A program made the translations under genes and the position numbers. A DNA stretch of 64,000 nucleotides from Fasciola hepatica (taxonomy: Eukaryota; Platyhelminthes; Trematoda; Plagiorchiida; Fasciolidae). The number at the start of each line of letters is the position of its first letter. The stretch's first letter is position 1. The notes beneath the pieces are model-generated. The model was not told the DNA's origin, searched no databases, and saw only the letters and a list, made by a program, of their open reading frames with translations. The stretch spans positions 1,384,001-1,448,000 of the forward strand of contig CANUEZ040000167.1 in NCBI GenBank assembly GCA_948099385.1, in the 5' to 3' direction. Positions 34,895 through 48,015 of this stretch are shown here, piece after piece.

Positions 34895-37800
34895 CACCTT
34901 TGCATCTGTAGACCGACCTGCGTCTTCTCTATTCGTCCGATAGAGGGGATAACGTTGGTATTTCGCTGCCAGATGGGATAGAAGACACGTTCACTAGCCG
35001 CCCTTGAACGTCTTCTTTAGCATCTACAACAGAACTTACTTTTCGTAAACTGTACAACCTTCCTGAAACCTGGTTTAGAATTATAGCAACGTGCTCCCGC
35101 GATGAGACACGCCAAACGCTCCACTACCCAGTTATTGTTTGATTTTAAGAACATTAGAGCGGTCATTCTAATCATTTTCCTTGGTCATTGAAGGTTCATT
35201 ATAAATCCCTTCACACTGAACAGTCCATTTCCCTCATTTTGAGCGTAATTCCAGACAGTAACGGAATTCCGCGCCTCTAAATCGTCTGCGAACCACCTAC
35301 CATCCTTAAAAATACCGCCCGCGGAACCAGTCACGTCAGGCAAAGGAAGCAACGTTGGGAAACCTATTTTTACACTGAATATTTGTAAATTGAAACAAAA
35401 ATTCACCACAAAACTGTGGATATCGTTCTTACTTTCCGCACATAAAATTTCATCGTATTCAACCATTTTCTTCTATTTTCACGCTTACCGCCGGTCTGAC
35501 GAACATTCAGGTTGGACCACAAGACACTATCAAAGGTGGTAGTTTTATACATCCTTAACAAATACGGTTGGAAGGCTTGCAAGACACCACAATCAGTGAT
35601 TAATTTGCAGCGGAAGAATAAATGGATGTAACTTGTACAAGGAGCAGAATAAGTCAAAACAGCTGAAGTATCGGCGAGTGCCAGAAATGCAGCAGAGAAA
35701 ATTGGCATAACGCAATTGCAACTGTAGAGGATGGGAAAATGCAGAATAAGACAATCAAGATATATGGCGAACTAACGGTAGAAGCTGTGGAGATGGAAAC
35801 AAAATCCTCATTGATGGTATATATGATGCATATGACGGAACATGTGATGTATAAATATATTATCCTGGTAACCTAGGATATGCCCTCAGTGGTTTGATTG
35901 TAACTTTCCCTGTCTTGGTCTGAGGGGTAATTAATTATCGAGAAAACAGCCTAAGCATATGACGGCCTACTCTGAGGGTGAGAACTGGAGGGGAAATTCA
36001 GATGTGAATGGTTCAGTCAGCAGTTAAGCATGAGGGTGTCGACGTATGATCGGCACTGTAGTGTCAATGGACAGCTGGGTGGCTGGGTGGAAAACCACAA
36101 CTTAGGGCCCTGATATGTGAGAGCAGGTCAGATAGTCGAGCCACGTTGGTAACGGCAGTTGCCCTGCTAGCACAAGTGGCGTGAAATATAGCGAGCTACT
36201 TGCGCATTTACGCACTATTCGCTTCAGCTAACCAATCTGCAATCTGATTGGTTGTTATTGTTACGCAATTACTGGGGCTAGTGTCCCATTCTTATACCGT
36301 CTACCAATGGCGGCAAAATGCATTTGGAAACACGTGTGCACTTGGGTGATGTCATGTTTCAGCTAATCTTCAACCAGTGAATTGGTGATACGCTTCCGCT
36401 ACGCAAAGTCGACGCACTCAAAGGAGGCGGTGAAACTGGATGAATTTTGTCACATGTGAGCACGTGTTACTATTTTAGTAGTATAACAATACTCGGCGAA
36501 ATTGCTGACAAGGAACAAATTCCCCTTGTGTATCAATTGAAATAACCGTCTACGATTGTAGAAAAGAACCTGTATGTACTGCCCACGAAGTTCAGACGTT
36601 TTTCTAATGTACTGTTCAAAATATGCTACCTTAGTAGTATATCAACGGTCAGTTCAAGAGGCATGTCAGGTAGATGTGTTTCAAATGAGGTTCAGTTAAA
36701 TTAATCGTAGCTGAAGAGGATAAATACTGGCTAATGATGTATCGTCATCAAAATGAATAAGCCGATGTCGTAAAATAAACTGTTGTCCAACTGAAACTAA
36801 TGAAATGGTTTATGATATTTGAACAATCTTATTTTTACAGCGACTTTTATTGTTTTTGTTGTACTTCAGGAACTGTAAGATGCTCCAAAACACGATGAAG
36901 GAGGATGAAGATTCGTTGTCACAGTTTATCGTACAAAGTGATAATTATTATCCCAAATATATTAACTTCCTATGAAGTTGGCCTTCGGTGAGCAACGGCG
37001 AACTGACTCCGCTAATTTATGTACGCCCAATTGTGGTTACAGTAATCAACGGTTATCATGTACGATAAAAATTATTGCCGTTTAGTGGTCATAAGTTGTA
37101 CGGGTGTCACGCCAATTGACTATCTGCTGCCTACTCCATTTAGAGCCCCCTGGAATCCATGACACTGAAGAGCTTTCGTAACGAAGTTGTGGAATTGAAA
37201 ATGATATGATGGCGTTGCATGAGTAGACAGCTCAAGTTTATTCGATGACCAATGAATCTATCGTTTCTTTCCCTGTGGATAACGTGTTCATTAGATTTCA
37301 CTAATAGAATTTGCCATTGTATATCATGAAAGAAAGAAAACAAATAAATAAATAAATGGAGTCAGCAAAATCCGCGTCAATATACTGACACTACAAGCAT
37401 AAATCGATTGTTACTTCGCTAGTGATCGGAAGACCAGAGTCAAAAGTTGCCATCGAGATGGATATCATTTCAAGAAATGTGATTTCTTAAGAGCGGATTA
37501 ATTCTGTTAAAATGAAAGAAACGTGACTGAATGTAACTTATTTATCCTGTTCAATCAATGTACATATTTCACTGTTAAGACTGAGACGTGTACCGTCCAT
37601 TACCATGGTTTATCGACAAAGGGACCGAATGGCGAAGTGTAGAAGTGAATCACTTCACAGTTCACCAGCATTAGAATTGCTTTAGGACGAAACTACTTCA
37701 TACTAAATGAAATCTTTTGAACAAATAATCCACAAACGGCTCGCTACGCGTAAAAATTCAGACATCCACACCATCACCACTCTCCTGAAGTTCTTTTAGA

Positions 37801-38030
37801 AATGGAATTATATACCCGGGGTTAAGTTAACGTTAACTTTGTGCAACGAAATACGAATGTCATCTTGCTGAGCAATAGTTGCAGCTTACAAAAATCTTTC
37901 TCCGTGTTTCCCACCACATTCACTGGGTTCCCATGTGTTACCAAAGCAAATGGTAACAGAATTACAGGTATGCGTTATTATGAATTATATATGTTTAAGC
38001 CAATCTTTAATAGCCAGTAAATTTACAGAG
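34895..38030. other. No gene recognised
   Basis: A3.1-kb AT-rich stretch. No domain-bearing frame, RNA gene or obvious repeat was found by eye. Confidence 0.45.
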
Positions 38031-38034
38031 TTGT

Positions 38035-39210
38035 GAATGTAATCTCCGCTATTCGTCAAATCTTCCCTTCTGTTAGGTGACAATATTTCAGTGTGCATTT
38101 GCACAGCCAAACTATGATCAACCGTATTTTCCTAATCTCCGTTAAATGAATGATTGTTCAATTTTCCAACAAATTTCGTTATCACTAACCATAAGGTAGA
38201 ATACCGGTTAGTCAATTGATAACTTACATAAATGGAGTCCTCGAATAATTGCGTTGTCTATGTGTCAACCTAAAGGGTCTAAACATCCCCTCAAAATGAT
38301 ATTCGTATTTAAGTTATACCTTGATCAATCGTGCATGACTCACGCTATTGAGACAATCGTTCAGCGGTGTCACGTGGTCCGGTGGATTACCTCCAAAAAG
38401 CACACCGTGGACTGTGGTTACGAGAACAGACAAAGGTTACATGTGACATCTTTGTAACTACAGCTACAAGGAAGCATAGCTTCTTGTGTTAACACACTGT
38501 CCGATGGTTTCATTTCGGGCATAGAAATTAAATAGATAAGCATTTCTTCGAAAATGAGGGAGGTAGACGGACTATTTTCACTCTAATTAGTTCACGGAAA
38601 GCACTTAAATGTAATTACTAGAATAATACTAGTATTTATGTATTAATTCCTTATAATTACAAGAAAGGTTAAATGTCCATCACTTTCTGGTAATAAAGTT
38701 GAAATGATAATCTTTGTGTCCATGTAAACTTTCATTGTTTCATGATAAATGTGCCACAATTTCAATTTTCCCGTTCATCATGTCTGATATTTGTTATTTG
38801 TTTTAAGCCCAAACAAGTATACTTTCTTAGGAAATGAGTTCTTCTTAAGTTAGTTCTTTCATTTACGCACCTCAAAACCGAACACTTACAGTTAACTGAT
38901 TAGTTTCATTCTGGATTAAACTTTCCTCTGATGACTGTTTTATAAACAAGTAAGAAAACGTAATTAAAAGACGGTGCACGGTTTTTTCAACAGCTCGCTT
39001 TGTTGACCTGGGTCATTCTGACCCACTAACTGACTGTACTGGATTGCAGAGCGTCCTTCCTGAACAGAATTCCAGTTACCCACGGATCAGTTGTGCATGA
39101 CTCATAGCGTTATGACTATCGTTCAACGGTGTCATGTGATGCAATGGACTACCTTCAAAAAGGGCACAACGTAGTCTATGCTTGCGAGAACAGATGAAAG
39201 TCACGTGAGT
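38035..39210 (+). repeat. Dispersed repeat R1, left copy
   Basis: It matches the reverse complement of 56690-58320 over its whole length once the solo LTR at 57800-58241 is removed. The match is strong at 38035-38755 and weaker to 39210. Inside it, about 130 bases at 38325-38455 recur at 39085-39205 in direct orientation: GTGCATGACTCA, the CGTTCA-CGGTGTCA segment, CTTCAAAAAG/CTCCAAAAAG, GAGAACAGA. The element class is not recognised; the direct internal repeats could be relics of terminal repeats. Confidence 0.7.
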
Positions 39211-39214
39211 ACTG

Positions 39215-42200
39215 GTGTTTATGGTGCTGGGGTTCATTTAGCATAGCGTTGATATCGGAACTGTGTTGTTTGAGGAAGTCCTCTGCAATCCTCGGCGGAA
39301 CAAGTGAGACAATAGCGGAACTGCTTATAAGTGAAACCGGGTAGTCAGATTGAATTACTGGTAACCAGCGATTGGCGAGTTTGCAAAACGGGTAGAGAGG
39401 AAATCAGCGAGATAGGCATCCTGCATAATATATTACAGACTAGCGACGCGACGATCAGTCAATTCTGAAATTGAAAACTAAACAAAGGTTAGTAGTCTGG
39501 AAGATGTTTCACCTGGGGGAGGGGGGCTAACGTGAAGATGTCAGAAAGAAATATGGAGGTTGAAAGAGAGGAAGCACAGTGTACATAGCGACATGACAAA
39601 GAGTGGTAATGGTGACCTCCGTGGGAGTGAGGCGATGAGATGTCGCAGGGGTCTATACCAACATACGGGATCAGGGATTGTTGGTAGGGTATGAAACGAA
39701 TACGTTTGCTGTTCAATACACATCGTGTCCGAGATATTTTAAATCGGTGTCAATACAGATTAACTGGGTTTGCATTCTTGGCCGGTTCTTCAGGGTATCA
39801 GTAAAACTTGGTCGTTGGGGTGTACTAAGGCAGTGGCTGTACACTGGGGACGTTGGGGGCTAAGGACTAGACAAGAAAGAAAACTGAATATAATGGGGAC
39901 CCATATGGCAAACTTTTGAAAATATTATAAAGTTGATATGATAGGTACGACCGTGAGATATTTACTGGCCTAAATGTGTTGTTTTTTCTAACTGCGGAAT
40001 CGCTTAGCCCATACAAGAACTTCATATAGATCCAATACTAGACCATGATTTTTCGCATTTATTATTTTCGCAACTGCTGAGGATGACCTGCTTTCCACAC
40101 GTCCTAACTCGTAATGACGCACGCGTTGGCCGTGTTGTTTTAGTATGTAGAGTCATGGAGATGACTGAGTTTGAATGTGTAAATTCATGGCCAAAAATGA
40201 CCGTAGACGAATATAACCAATTAGCACTTAGCTCTAAGCAGTTGTATGTAGTAGTCTGGTGACGCTCCTAGACGCAAACGTGAACGACATTGTTTCAATA
40301 CAAAACGTCCTTCACCCATTCTACCGACTTTTACCGTCTTTTGGCACGCGTCGGAACTTTTGGCCATCCTCGGGAGCTACTTAGTACCTGGTATCCAGAG
40401 TACTTAAGGTATTAAGGAACTTTCCATAGCCCCTTCGCCAGCCGTGTTTCACACGTACAGGCAAATTGCCTGGAGGCGCTAGGAGTGGACTGCTTCCCCT
40501 AAGCCCCCGAGTAATCATTGTCAAATTTTGTTGCTTATTTGAGCAATGAGTGGAAGGTGGGACATAGCAAACAAACAGAAGGGACGCATGCCTGACCATT
40601 TACTTCTGTTAACTGTAACTCCAGATTACTCCTGACATTCACACGAGTCAATATGTCTACCTGGTGAAGTATTTGGGAACGGAATTGACAAGTTTGGTAC
40701 CAGGTGAATAAGTAGTAGAAGTAGAAAGGGGATTCTAAATGGGAATTCGGAATGATTGCAAATAAAACGGAGCACAGTGCGATGCTACTAGCCCTGAATT
40801 TTAGTGACTGCAAAAGAGGTCTGGATTACTGTGAACAACAAGCCCCGTTGCTTGCTTGTATTGTCACCAGTTACCAGTCCGTAGCTGAAGTACGTAAAAG
40901 GTTTCGAGCTGCTGGATAGTGTACTGTTATGATGATAGCGAAGCGAATCACGAGAAATATTAAAACCATCCATATTCGACAGCCTAATGGATCCATAAAC
41001 TGAGTAAAACCCAACAATTCACCGAAATTTTTGCGCATTACATCGTTGGAAGTATGTTGGTAAATTGTCCTCGGCACGCCAACTTTCCACCAACATTTCA
41101 TCGCCCAGTCAGCATGATATGACCTTAACGCATGCGCGTAGGTTAGTGCGCGCATTTTCCACCCCCTTATCCAATGAGCGACGAGAATGCAAATGTCAAC
41201 TTACGATAGTGGAGTAACGGGTGAAGTTACGGCCCGTATATTGAAGCCAATTTTTGATGGCCAAATTTACCTTCGATTTCTTTGTGGTATCGAATGTGGG
41301 CTGTTGAAGAACCCAGTCTGGGATCAATAAGTTAGATATGATGTCCCACATGTACGGACAATGAGGCCATGGAGGGCTGTTTTCAGGAAAGCGTATTCGT
41401 TATATGCTCCGGAATAACTGATGTCCGAGGGACCTCGTTTTTTTATTAACCTCGGCACAAATGATCGGACGTAACGTCCAACGTTATCACCGATAGATGA
41501 TGCCAGCACAGCATCCTATAAAAATGGAGAACTTCGAACAATAAATAACGAACCGATTTCACACGATTTTCTTTTTGTACAAGTTTCTTCCAAAGCCTTT
41601 ACTTTCTTTCAAACTTGTCAGGGGAACACATACTCTGATGGTCCTATGGAAGCATGGTATTCAAGAGCTTGTAGTGGTTGGTCCATTTTTCAACGGCTTC
41701 CAAGATGGCATGAAGGACATTTCTGATGAACCCTTTTGTGACTAGCTCTTCCGAATCTAATGGATCATCAACAAAATAAAAAGCTGCTTACCATCAGCTT
41801 TTCTCAAGTTATTAACCTCGTTAGTGGGTCTCAGGTTTTGCATCACGAAAACGTCCACGGTGATCGGAAGCTTCTGAAATAACAGAAAATAATATTAACA
41901 AGGAAACACGTGCTGTATAGCGAGGCAGAAGGCCTTGGAATGTCCGGATCGGGTGTTATGCACCTCTCGGTGCTCCCTCTTCCCAGAATGTCGGCATATC
42001 TTATAACTATACTGTATTAGCGTTTACTTACATGGACAGGGAAACAGACGGTCCACCGTTGGTGAAGCTGATCGTAGTCCTGCTAATGAATGACAGAAAA
42101 TGGTTACAGAGATGACTCATTCCACGGGGCCTTGGGGACCGTCGTATTCTCTTTTTACAGATAGCGTGTTGCTGTACCTGTTTCTTGAGACAGCTTCAAA

Positions 42201-42690
42201 AAAAACTGGTAATGAAAATTAACTTACTGTGAGTTACCTCTCGTGATGAGTTTGGTGGTGTGTCATCTTGTGAAAAGTGACTTGGTTTTTCCCGCATTTA
42301 CGTATCGGTAGTAGGAATCGAGGAACCCATTTCCAAGGTTCCTTTTCTCCCCTGATTCTATTCCATCGCGTGTTGGAGATAGAGTGAAAAGATTCGAAAT
42401 GGTACATTTGTTTGTCTGTAGGATTGCTTTATAGCTCGATAATCGCCCCCATATTTATAATAGATAAATATGTTCTTCCTTGAGTCGGGAGTGCAAAGCC
42501 GTCGCAGTGGGTTACCCGCCAGTAAGAAAACAGGTCGGGGTTGCCGGAAAACGAGCTAGGCATGCCAAAACATTCACACGCGTACGTACAGTGGGATAAG
42601 AGTGGGCTCTCTTCAACACACACCCATCCCTGTGGCAGATAGCTAGATTGTTGACAGAAGAATCATTCAAACCAACCAAGGGGATGGTCA
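39215..42690. other. No gene recognised
   Basis: Noncoding by inspection. Small open frames are scattered and have no recognised domain. Confidence 0.45.
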
Positions 42691-42743
42691 CCCAAATCTG
42701 TCTGTGCACGTGTGTATGTGCGTGTGTATGCCTGTGAAATTGA

Positions 42744-43193
42744 TCACAGTGAGGAATGTTCGAGTGGTTGCACACTTGTTCGGGAACAAGAAGTGGGCCA
42801 TGGAAGTTTGAGCGCTTGAGAAAATTGTTTCTGAGCACACAGGGGAGGATTGTAGAGTCGAATGCTCACGGCTTCGGCTGTGACTAAGATGCGACACTTG
42901 ACACTTGATTGCTTGCCCCGGACCCTATAAATGGTGAGAAAAGCGTTTATCACCTCTAAGGAATGGTTTGACTGAGCAAGGTGTGAACACACAGCACTCG
43001 TAATTGTCCTAATCGCTCCAGTGTTCAACCAAGCCGGGCGGTGTTCACGAACACTTTCGGATAGGCGCTTGGTCGTGCGGCCAACGTATCTGGTTCCACA
43101 GGAACAGGTGAATGAATACACACAAAAAGATGCTGCAGAATCTGGCACTTTATCCTTCAGTCGAAAACACACGATCGGTTTAGACTCGAACAT
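42744..43193 (-). pseudogene. GIY-YIG endonuclease domain of Penelope-like element
   Basis: A 149-residue frame with CVYSFTCSCGTRYVGRT (residues 24-40: the GIY-YIG equivalent is VY and YVG), then an Arg at 43 and REH at 49-51, as in the RT-linked endonuclease of Penelope-like elements. The domain would nick target DNA. After NPPLCAQKQF (about residue 115) the frame runs into the inverted RT fragment, so the C-terminal 30 or so residues are antisense read-through rather than protein. The open frame suggests younger decay than the RT part. Confidence 0.75.
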
Positions 43194-43399
43194 AATTTGT
43201 AATTGTGCAGCGTAGAATGTTCTACTGACTGCTCCTGTTAGTCATCGTTGAATAACTTCAGTTTCCGTATCTCCTCTGAATGGTAAACGGACAAATACGG
43301 GCTTCTTTTCGACTACTGTCTCTCTTGGCCTATCTTCATGTCTTTGCAGCGTCTTGTCGATGAGCCGTTCAGGATTGCCGTTTTCTAGGAAAACACTCC

Positions 43400-44010
43400 T
43401 CAGAAAACGAAGTTCATTTTCTATTGTCTTCCGTGCAGATTTTCCTTGATCTACTAACCAGGCAAGACACTAGATTTCTCTTCACTTTGAGTGGTACGAA
43501 ACTGTGAAAATGAATGTATTGCTCGTTCCAAGTTGCTTTCCTGTGCACTGACAACTGAACGGAAACATCACTTCGACGGCTTACGCAAACATCTAAGTAA
43601 GGTAGACTGTTTTCCTTTTGAAAAACACAAGTTGGCGAACAAGCTCGTTTTCAGTGATTCTTAATCATGACAATACAACACAATATATAGGACCAGATGC
43701 ATAAGGGATACAGTCAACAAAAATCGTGTCAGGGATCGTCGTTCACACCTAGTGTGGTACAGGATTATCCGGAAACCAGGTGTGAATGGACTAACACGTT
43801 CTCCTTTTCTTGTTCCAAAGTGAATTGAACATTTGGATGGGCTGTGTTAAATCTGTTAAGTAGTACATTTGGATCAACTTGGGTACTACTACGTATACGA
43901 TATCGTCCACGTACCGTTTGTATATGGTGCACCACTTCTTGTTCCCGAACACGTGTGCAACCACTCGAACTGTGATCAATTTCAAAGGCACACACACACG
44001 TGCACAGACA
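43400..44010 (-). pseudogene. Penelope-like reverse transcriptase fragment
   Basis: KKWCTIYKRYVDDIVYVV carries the RT catalytic YVDD. In another frame RFNTAHPNVQFTLEQE follows, which corresponds to the N-(A/S)-HP-NI-(K/Q)-FT block of Penelope-like RTs. The LPYLDV block comes next. At least two frame changes are needed between these motifs and the N-terminal RT half is absent, so the gene is dead. Confidence 0.75.
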
Positions 44011-44012
44011 GA

Positions 44013-44181
44013 GGAATCATTATCTGCAAAAAAACTCAAGGGGTGAGGAACAAAAAACGAAAATGAGTGCATGAGTGATCGTCCTAAGCTGCTCGGCGTG
44101 CACACAAATCTAAAAAGAACCTGTAAAACGGTTGTTTCTTTGTTTTTAGAAGAAAAATACGATGATAACAATAAAACCTTA
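44013..44181. other. Junction between Penelope-like and Gypsy relics
   Basis: It lies directly after the integrase stop of the Gypsy relic. It could hold the polypurine tract and start of a truncated 3' LTR, but no second LTR is present to confirm this. Confidence 0.35.
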
Positions 44182-45108
44182 CTAACAATCAGGTATAACG
44201 AAAACAGTGTCCACGACACGTTCGGATCTTCGCACGACCCGACCACGACGGTCGCGCTGAACCGGCGTTTCGTGGTTTGTGGTATCCGAGCTTGCTGTTG
44301 ATGTGGACTCAGATGAGGGTTTTGCGACAGGTCCTGGACATTTTTGGGCTGCATCCAATGGGGTCTCTGCTTCCATGAAAGCCAGTTGGAAACCGTTTCC
44401 TGTTTGCCCCTAAGTTCGATGATGTAATACTTTTCTTTCCGCTCTAAAACTCGGTGTGAGCCTGAAGCGAGTGCCGTGTACTGTCCGTACGCAAGAAGAC
44501 GTGTGTGCACGTGGACTGCTCCTTAGGCATGTACACTGGTACGCTCTGCTCCCTTGTCGATGCTGCGTGCAGGTCATGCATATGCTGAGTTAGGCGTTGG
44601 GTGTAGTCGGAATAGTTAAAAGGATGCGGAGGCTGTAGTGCAATCGGTTCCTCCCGGCAATCTAAGCGGACACTCAAATAATAACTCGTTCGGCGTTGAA
44701 TGCAGGTCGGCTTCCACTCAACGGCGAATGCCTAACAAGACAAAAGGAACAGTCTCATGCCATACCGGGTTCGCATGAGCTCTTAAAGTTCCTTTGAGTT
44801 GTCCACGAAAACGTTCAATCAAACCGTTAGCAGATTGACGGTACGCCGTAGTTCTCACTTGTTTACATCCTAACGAACCTTGGAAATCGGTTCCCCGATC
44901 GGCGGTTATTATGGCGGTGCATCCGAACGGGGTTACCCATCACTCCAAGAAAGCAAGTGCGATTTTTTCGGATGAGCAGCCGCTTATGGGTATCGCCTCA
45001 GCCCACCTCGAAAAACGGTCGATGCATGTCAACAAGTAGGTGAATACCCTAGATGGAGGCAGAGGACCTACTAGATCCACGTGCACATGGTGAAACAGTG
45101 TATCGGAT
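44182..45108 (-). pseudogene. Integrase of third Gypsy relic, core shortened
   Basis: Blocks in order are CQRSKVHRHT (zinc domain end), HVDLVGPLPPS, DRFSRW (first Asp), ITADRGTDFQ (second Asp), ANGLIERF (Glu), then a GPY/F-type region (VLERKEKYYIIELRG) and a basic C-terminus ending at 44182. Between the second Asp and the Glu there are only 27 residues instead of the 35 in the array element, an eight-codon in-frame loss just after FQGSLGC. Stops and frame changes occur downstream. Confidence 0.75.
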
Positions 45109-46290
45109 TTATTGAACGTACAGAAAGGGCCTTTTGTATGCCTGTGTACTTTGGATCGTTGGCATCCTCGGCAACCATTCGCTCACATTCTTATGTATTT
45201 TCGGTCGTACAAAAAGCTCAGTCATAAGTTTGACCGAGGCTCGTATACTGGGGTGTGACAAACCGTGCAGTGTCCTAAAGACGCCCTTACTAAAGGCAAA
45301 CGGTGTCAGTGAACGAGTAGTATTTTGCAACACATCGCACAAGACCGTGCCCTCCGATGAAGTAAGTGTCACTGGTTCCAGTTGAAGAGAGCTGCTGTGA
45401 CGTAGCTGCTCAACCTCTGGATCATGCATTTGCACTGAGGCAATGGCTGCTAAGTCAAAGCCACTGGTTGGTGTAACGAGATGGATGCGAGAGGGAGCAT
45501 CCGCCACGGGGTTAAGCTCACCTGAGATGTGTCGTATATCCTCGGTGAACTGAATGATATGATCTAAGTGACGGGATTCCCTAGGCGAGTACCGCTCTGT
45601 AATCGACCGCGTAGCTAAGATCATTGGCTTGTGGTTCGTGAAGAAGGTGAACTGCCCGCCTTCCAGCTTGCGCCGAAAATGACAAACAGCCAAGTAAACT
45701 GCGAGAAGTTCCCTGACCAATGTACTATACCTGGATTCGGCCGGCTACAGACATTTGGAGAAGAACTCTATAGGTTGCCACGTGCCTTGTACTTGCTGTT
45801 GTAAAACAGCACGAACAGCCAAGTCTGAAGCATCGGTTGATAGTGCCATGGGAGCTTTTGGTAGGAGATGTGCAACGACGGCCATGTTGGAGATGGCCTC
45901 TTTTTCAGTTCGACAAAAGCAGAACTGGCACTCTCGGGAAATTCAAACGTTTTGGTCTTATCGCGCAGTAAATCTTTCAAAGGTTGCATCATCTGGACAC
46001 ACGAATAAAACGACGGTAGAAGTTGACTAAACCACCGAATCATCAAAGCGTTTTAAAGGATGAAGGTTCCGGATATTCGAGAATCACCATTACCCTATCT
46101 TTCATGGGTGAAGCACCTGCGACTGTTATCTCGTGACGTAGGAAAGTATTGCTTTCCTGATCAAATGAAAACTTCGCCGCGTTGAGACAAACGTTTGAAA
46201 AGTGATTGTAAATGCGCAGTGTGGTCTTCAGGTGTTGCCCTAGTGACTAACATGTCATCTAAGTGGACACAAACCCCCTCTAAACCCTAG
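45109..46290 (-). pseudogene. RT and RNase H part of third Gypsy relic
   Basis: LDDMLVTRATPEDHTAHLQSLF near 46250 contains the YxDD equivalent (first residue no longer Tyr). After frame changes come the thumb region, FLRDKTKTFEFPE-like residues, and the RNase H segments: STDAS near 45835, then a frame from 45720 with VRELLAVYLA, FFTNHKP and NPVADAPSR. In the third segment Asn replaces the catalytic Asp seen in the array element (HTDHKP). The terminal TVLCD block and the HGLSHPSIRAS zinc-domain start follow. Confidence 0.75.
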
Positions 46291-46374
46291 CAATGATTAA
46301 GTTTATTGGTAAAGCATGACACCTAGACCTATGTTCCTCTTTATGGGTCTCATGTCACAACAAACATATGAAAC

Positions 46375-47130
46375 TTGATTATGTCCCTGATGTGCTAATT
46401 TAGATTTGCCATCTTGTAATCAGCAATGCATTATTTCTTCGAAAAATGTTTCATTCTATTATTAGATTTGCGGTCTGCCCTCATTCGTCACAGTGAAAAC
46501 AGTATTTCTTAGGATCAGGTCACGTTCACACATTGTCTGAGGCCGTTAATTCCGGCCACTGCTTACAGAACGCCCATGTTGTGACGACCGCAGTGGTTCC
46601 AAAGCCGTTTTCAGGGTCACGTACAGAAGATGGGGTAATCATGCCGCAAGTATCGCAATGAGTTAGCCAAGCACAGACTGCTATGGTAGCACCAAGGCGC
46701 TGCCTCATATCATGCCAGCCTCACGAACAATTTCAACCGCGGACACCGGTGCCATTGGGCACAATGGAACTAAGGTAATGTCTCATACTGGGTAGGCCCT
46801 GTGACCGCTTTTCATCCTGGTCCCGTACCATCTATGAACACACACAGTGCCTCAAACCGGGGTGCGTTTCTGACATCGTCAACCGTCTACACACACTCAT
46901 AAACACACAAACACGCACATCGAACGCCGATAGCCCTCGCTAGGCATGGAAATGACAGATGTGTCACAGACATCTTGGCCCAAATACGCAGCAGCCCAGT
47001 CTCATCTCAAACCTTGAGAAATTTCACAATCCTCAGCTTTTCGAAGCCTGACATTTAAAGTGTAACGCAATGAATAGTTGCAACGCTCAAACATGCACGT
47101 GATGTCGGGATGGATGATGTGTTCGGACAA
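46375..47130 (+). repeat. Dispersed repeat R2, first copy
   Basis: Direct counterpart of 58550-59370. Shared blocks include TTATTTCTTCGA, CATTCGTCACAG, GAAAACAGTATT, TTAGGATCAG, the AAAGCCGTTTTC...GGGTCAC segment and, about 400 bases later, CAAACATGCACGT. The middle part is more diverged. No conserved open frame; class unknown. Confidence 0.6.
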
Positions 47131-47609
47131 GTCCAGTGACAAAATTCACCGACTAGGACCGACTCAAGTGTATGCTACCATTAAAGGCACGGATTTGGTG
47201 GTCCGCCGTCCACTATGGTGTGTGCGGATGTGTGCACGGTTATGACTGTCACCATGGCATCTGGTATGACCATTACGTGCCATATTGCATACCCACCAAA
47301 AAGGGCGCAAATTTAACTACTTAATCATCACATAAAATCACGTATTGCCCTTTATCTTTCGATAACTGACCTACCATAGTTGCTTCGTTCCACCTATCCA
47401 AGGTGGTAAACCTATTTCTGATTGACCGAGATTCATCGCTACAAGGACGACAATTGAACGCCTTCTTTGTACATTCTCTAAGCTCAGATACATGTTGAAA
47501 AGTGTGCATCAAGCTGAACACATGACACTCTTGATGATGTCAGGCATCAATTCCTAACATACAAACTACGGTTATGGACCACTGACAACCGTATAAAGGA
47601 CGGTTAATG

Positions 47610-48015
47610 AACGTGTTCTCTATCCGGTCTCACAGCGAATTACCAGCGGAATCTCCCCTATCGAACACATTGAGAAGACTGGAGTCGGTGGACGCATGCG
47701 GAAGTGTATTCTACGTATCGTGGTGCGGAAATGGTACCGGTACGAAAAATACACAAAATACAACAAACGCTACGGCAAAGCAGAAAGCAAACCGAGTGCA
47801 TGCACAGTCAGCGAGAAACCGAAAGTGAAAGTGAATCATAAAACAGGTAGGCAGAAACCTCGGAAAAGTCAGTTCAGTTGAACGTACGCAACCGTAAAAA
47901 AACAGTGAGGTCGTAACCAAGCGTTAGAAAAGATCGTACAGAAAAAAGGTTCCGAAATGGTGTCCAGAAAACGGTCAATTTCTCAGTACGATAGGGGTCA
48001 TTATAGTAGACCCCC
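47610..48015 (+). repeat. Dispersed repeat R3, second copy
   Basis: It parallels 62600-63030 in the same orientation: a GGT-TCACAG/CGGTGAA-TACC start, TATCGTGG, GTCAGTTCAGTTGAA and TTTCTCAG-A-GATAGGGGT near the end. An inverted copy is at 34560-34890. Two frames of 60-75 codons cross it but are not conserved between copies. Confidence 0.6.

Larger units (their letters stand above)
42700..44012 (-). mobile_element. Penelope-like element, decayed, 5' truncated
   Basis: Reading the minus strand, an RT palm and thumb are followed by a GIY-YIG endonuclease, the order found in Penelope-like elements. The palm piece with YVDD is at 43902-43913. Around 43440-43640 is the SLPYLDVCVSR...SVHRKATWNEQYIHFHSFVPL block typical of the family. 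The endonuclease is at 42744-43193. About 80 bases at 43932-44012 reappear inverted at 42703-42792, just beyond the 3' end, so a fragment of a second copy lies tail to tail with this one. Confidence 0.8.
44182..46290 (-). mobile_element. Third Ty3/Gypsy relic, CsRn1-like, truncated
   Basis: It runs on the minus strand from the RT palm (about 46290) through RNase H to the integrase C-terminus (44182). gag, protease, the N-terminal RT and both LTRs are missing. Its RNase H linker and integrase resemble the array element (TVLCD block, DLVGPLPPS, DRFSRW, GCK...TTAY, ERxxxQLK), placing it in the same clade but as a distinct, old family. Confidence 0.8.

Noticed and set aside
43791..44510. A 239-codon minus-strand frame joining integrase-like and RT-like sequence
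   Set aside because: It runs through the junction of two different elements (Gypsy C-terminus and Penelope-like RT); the fusion is read-through of decayed sequence, not a gene.
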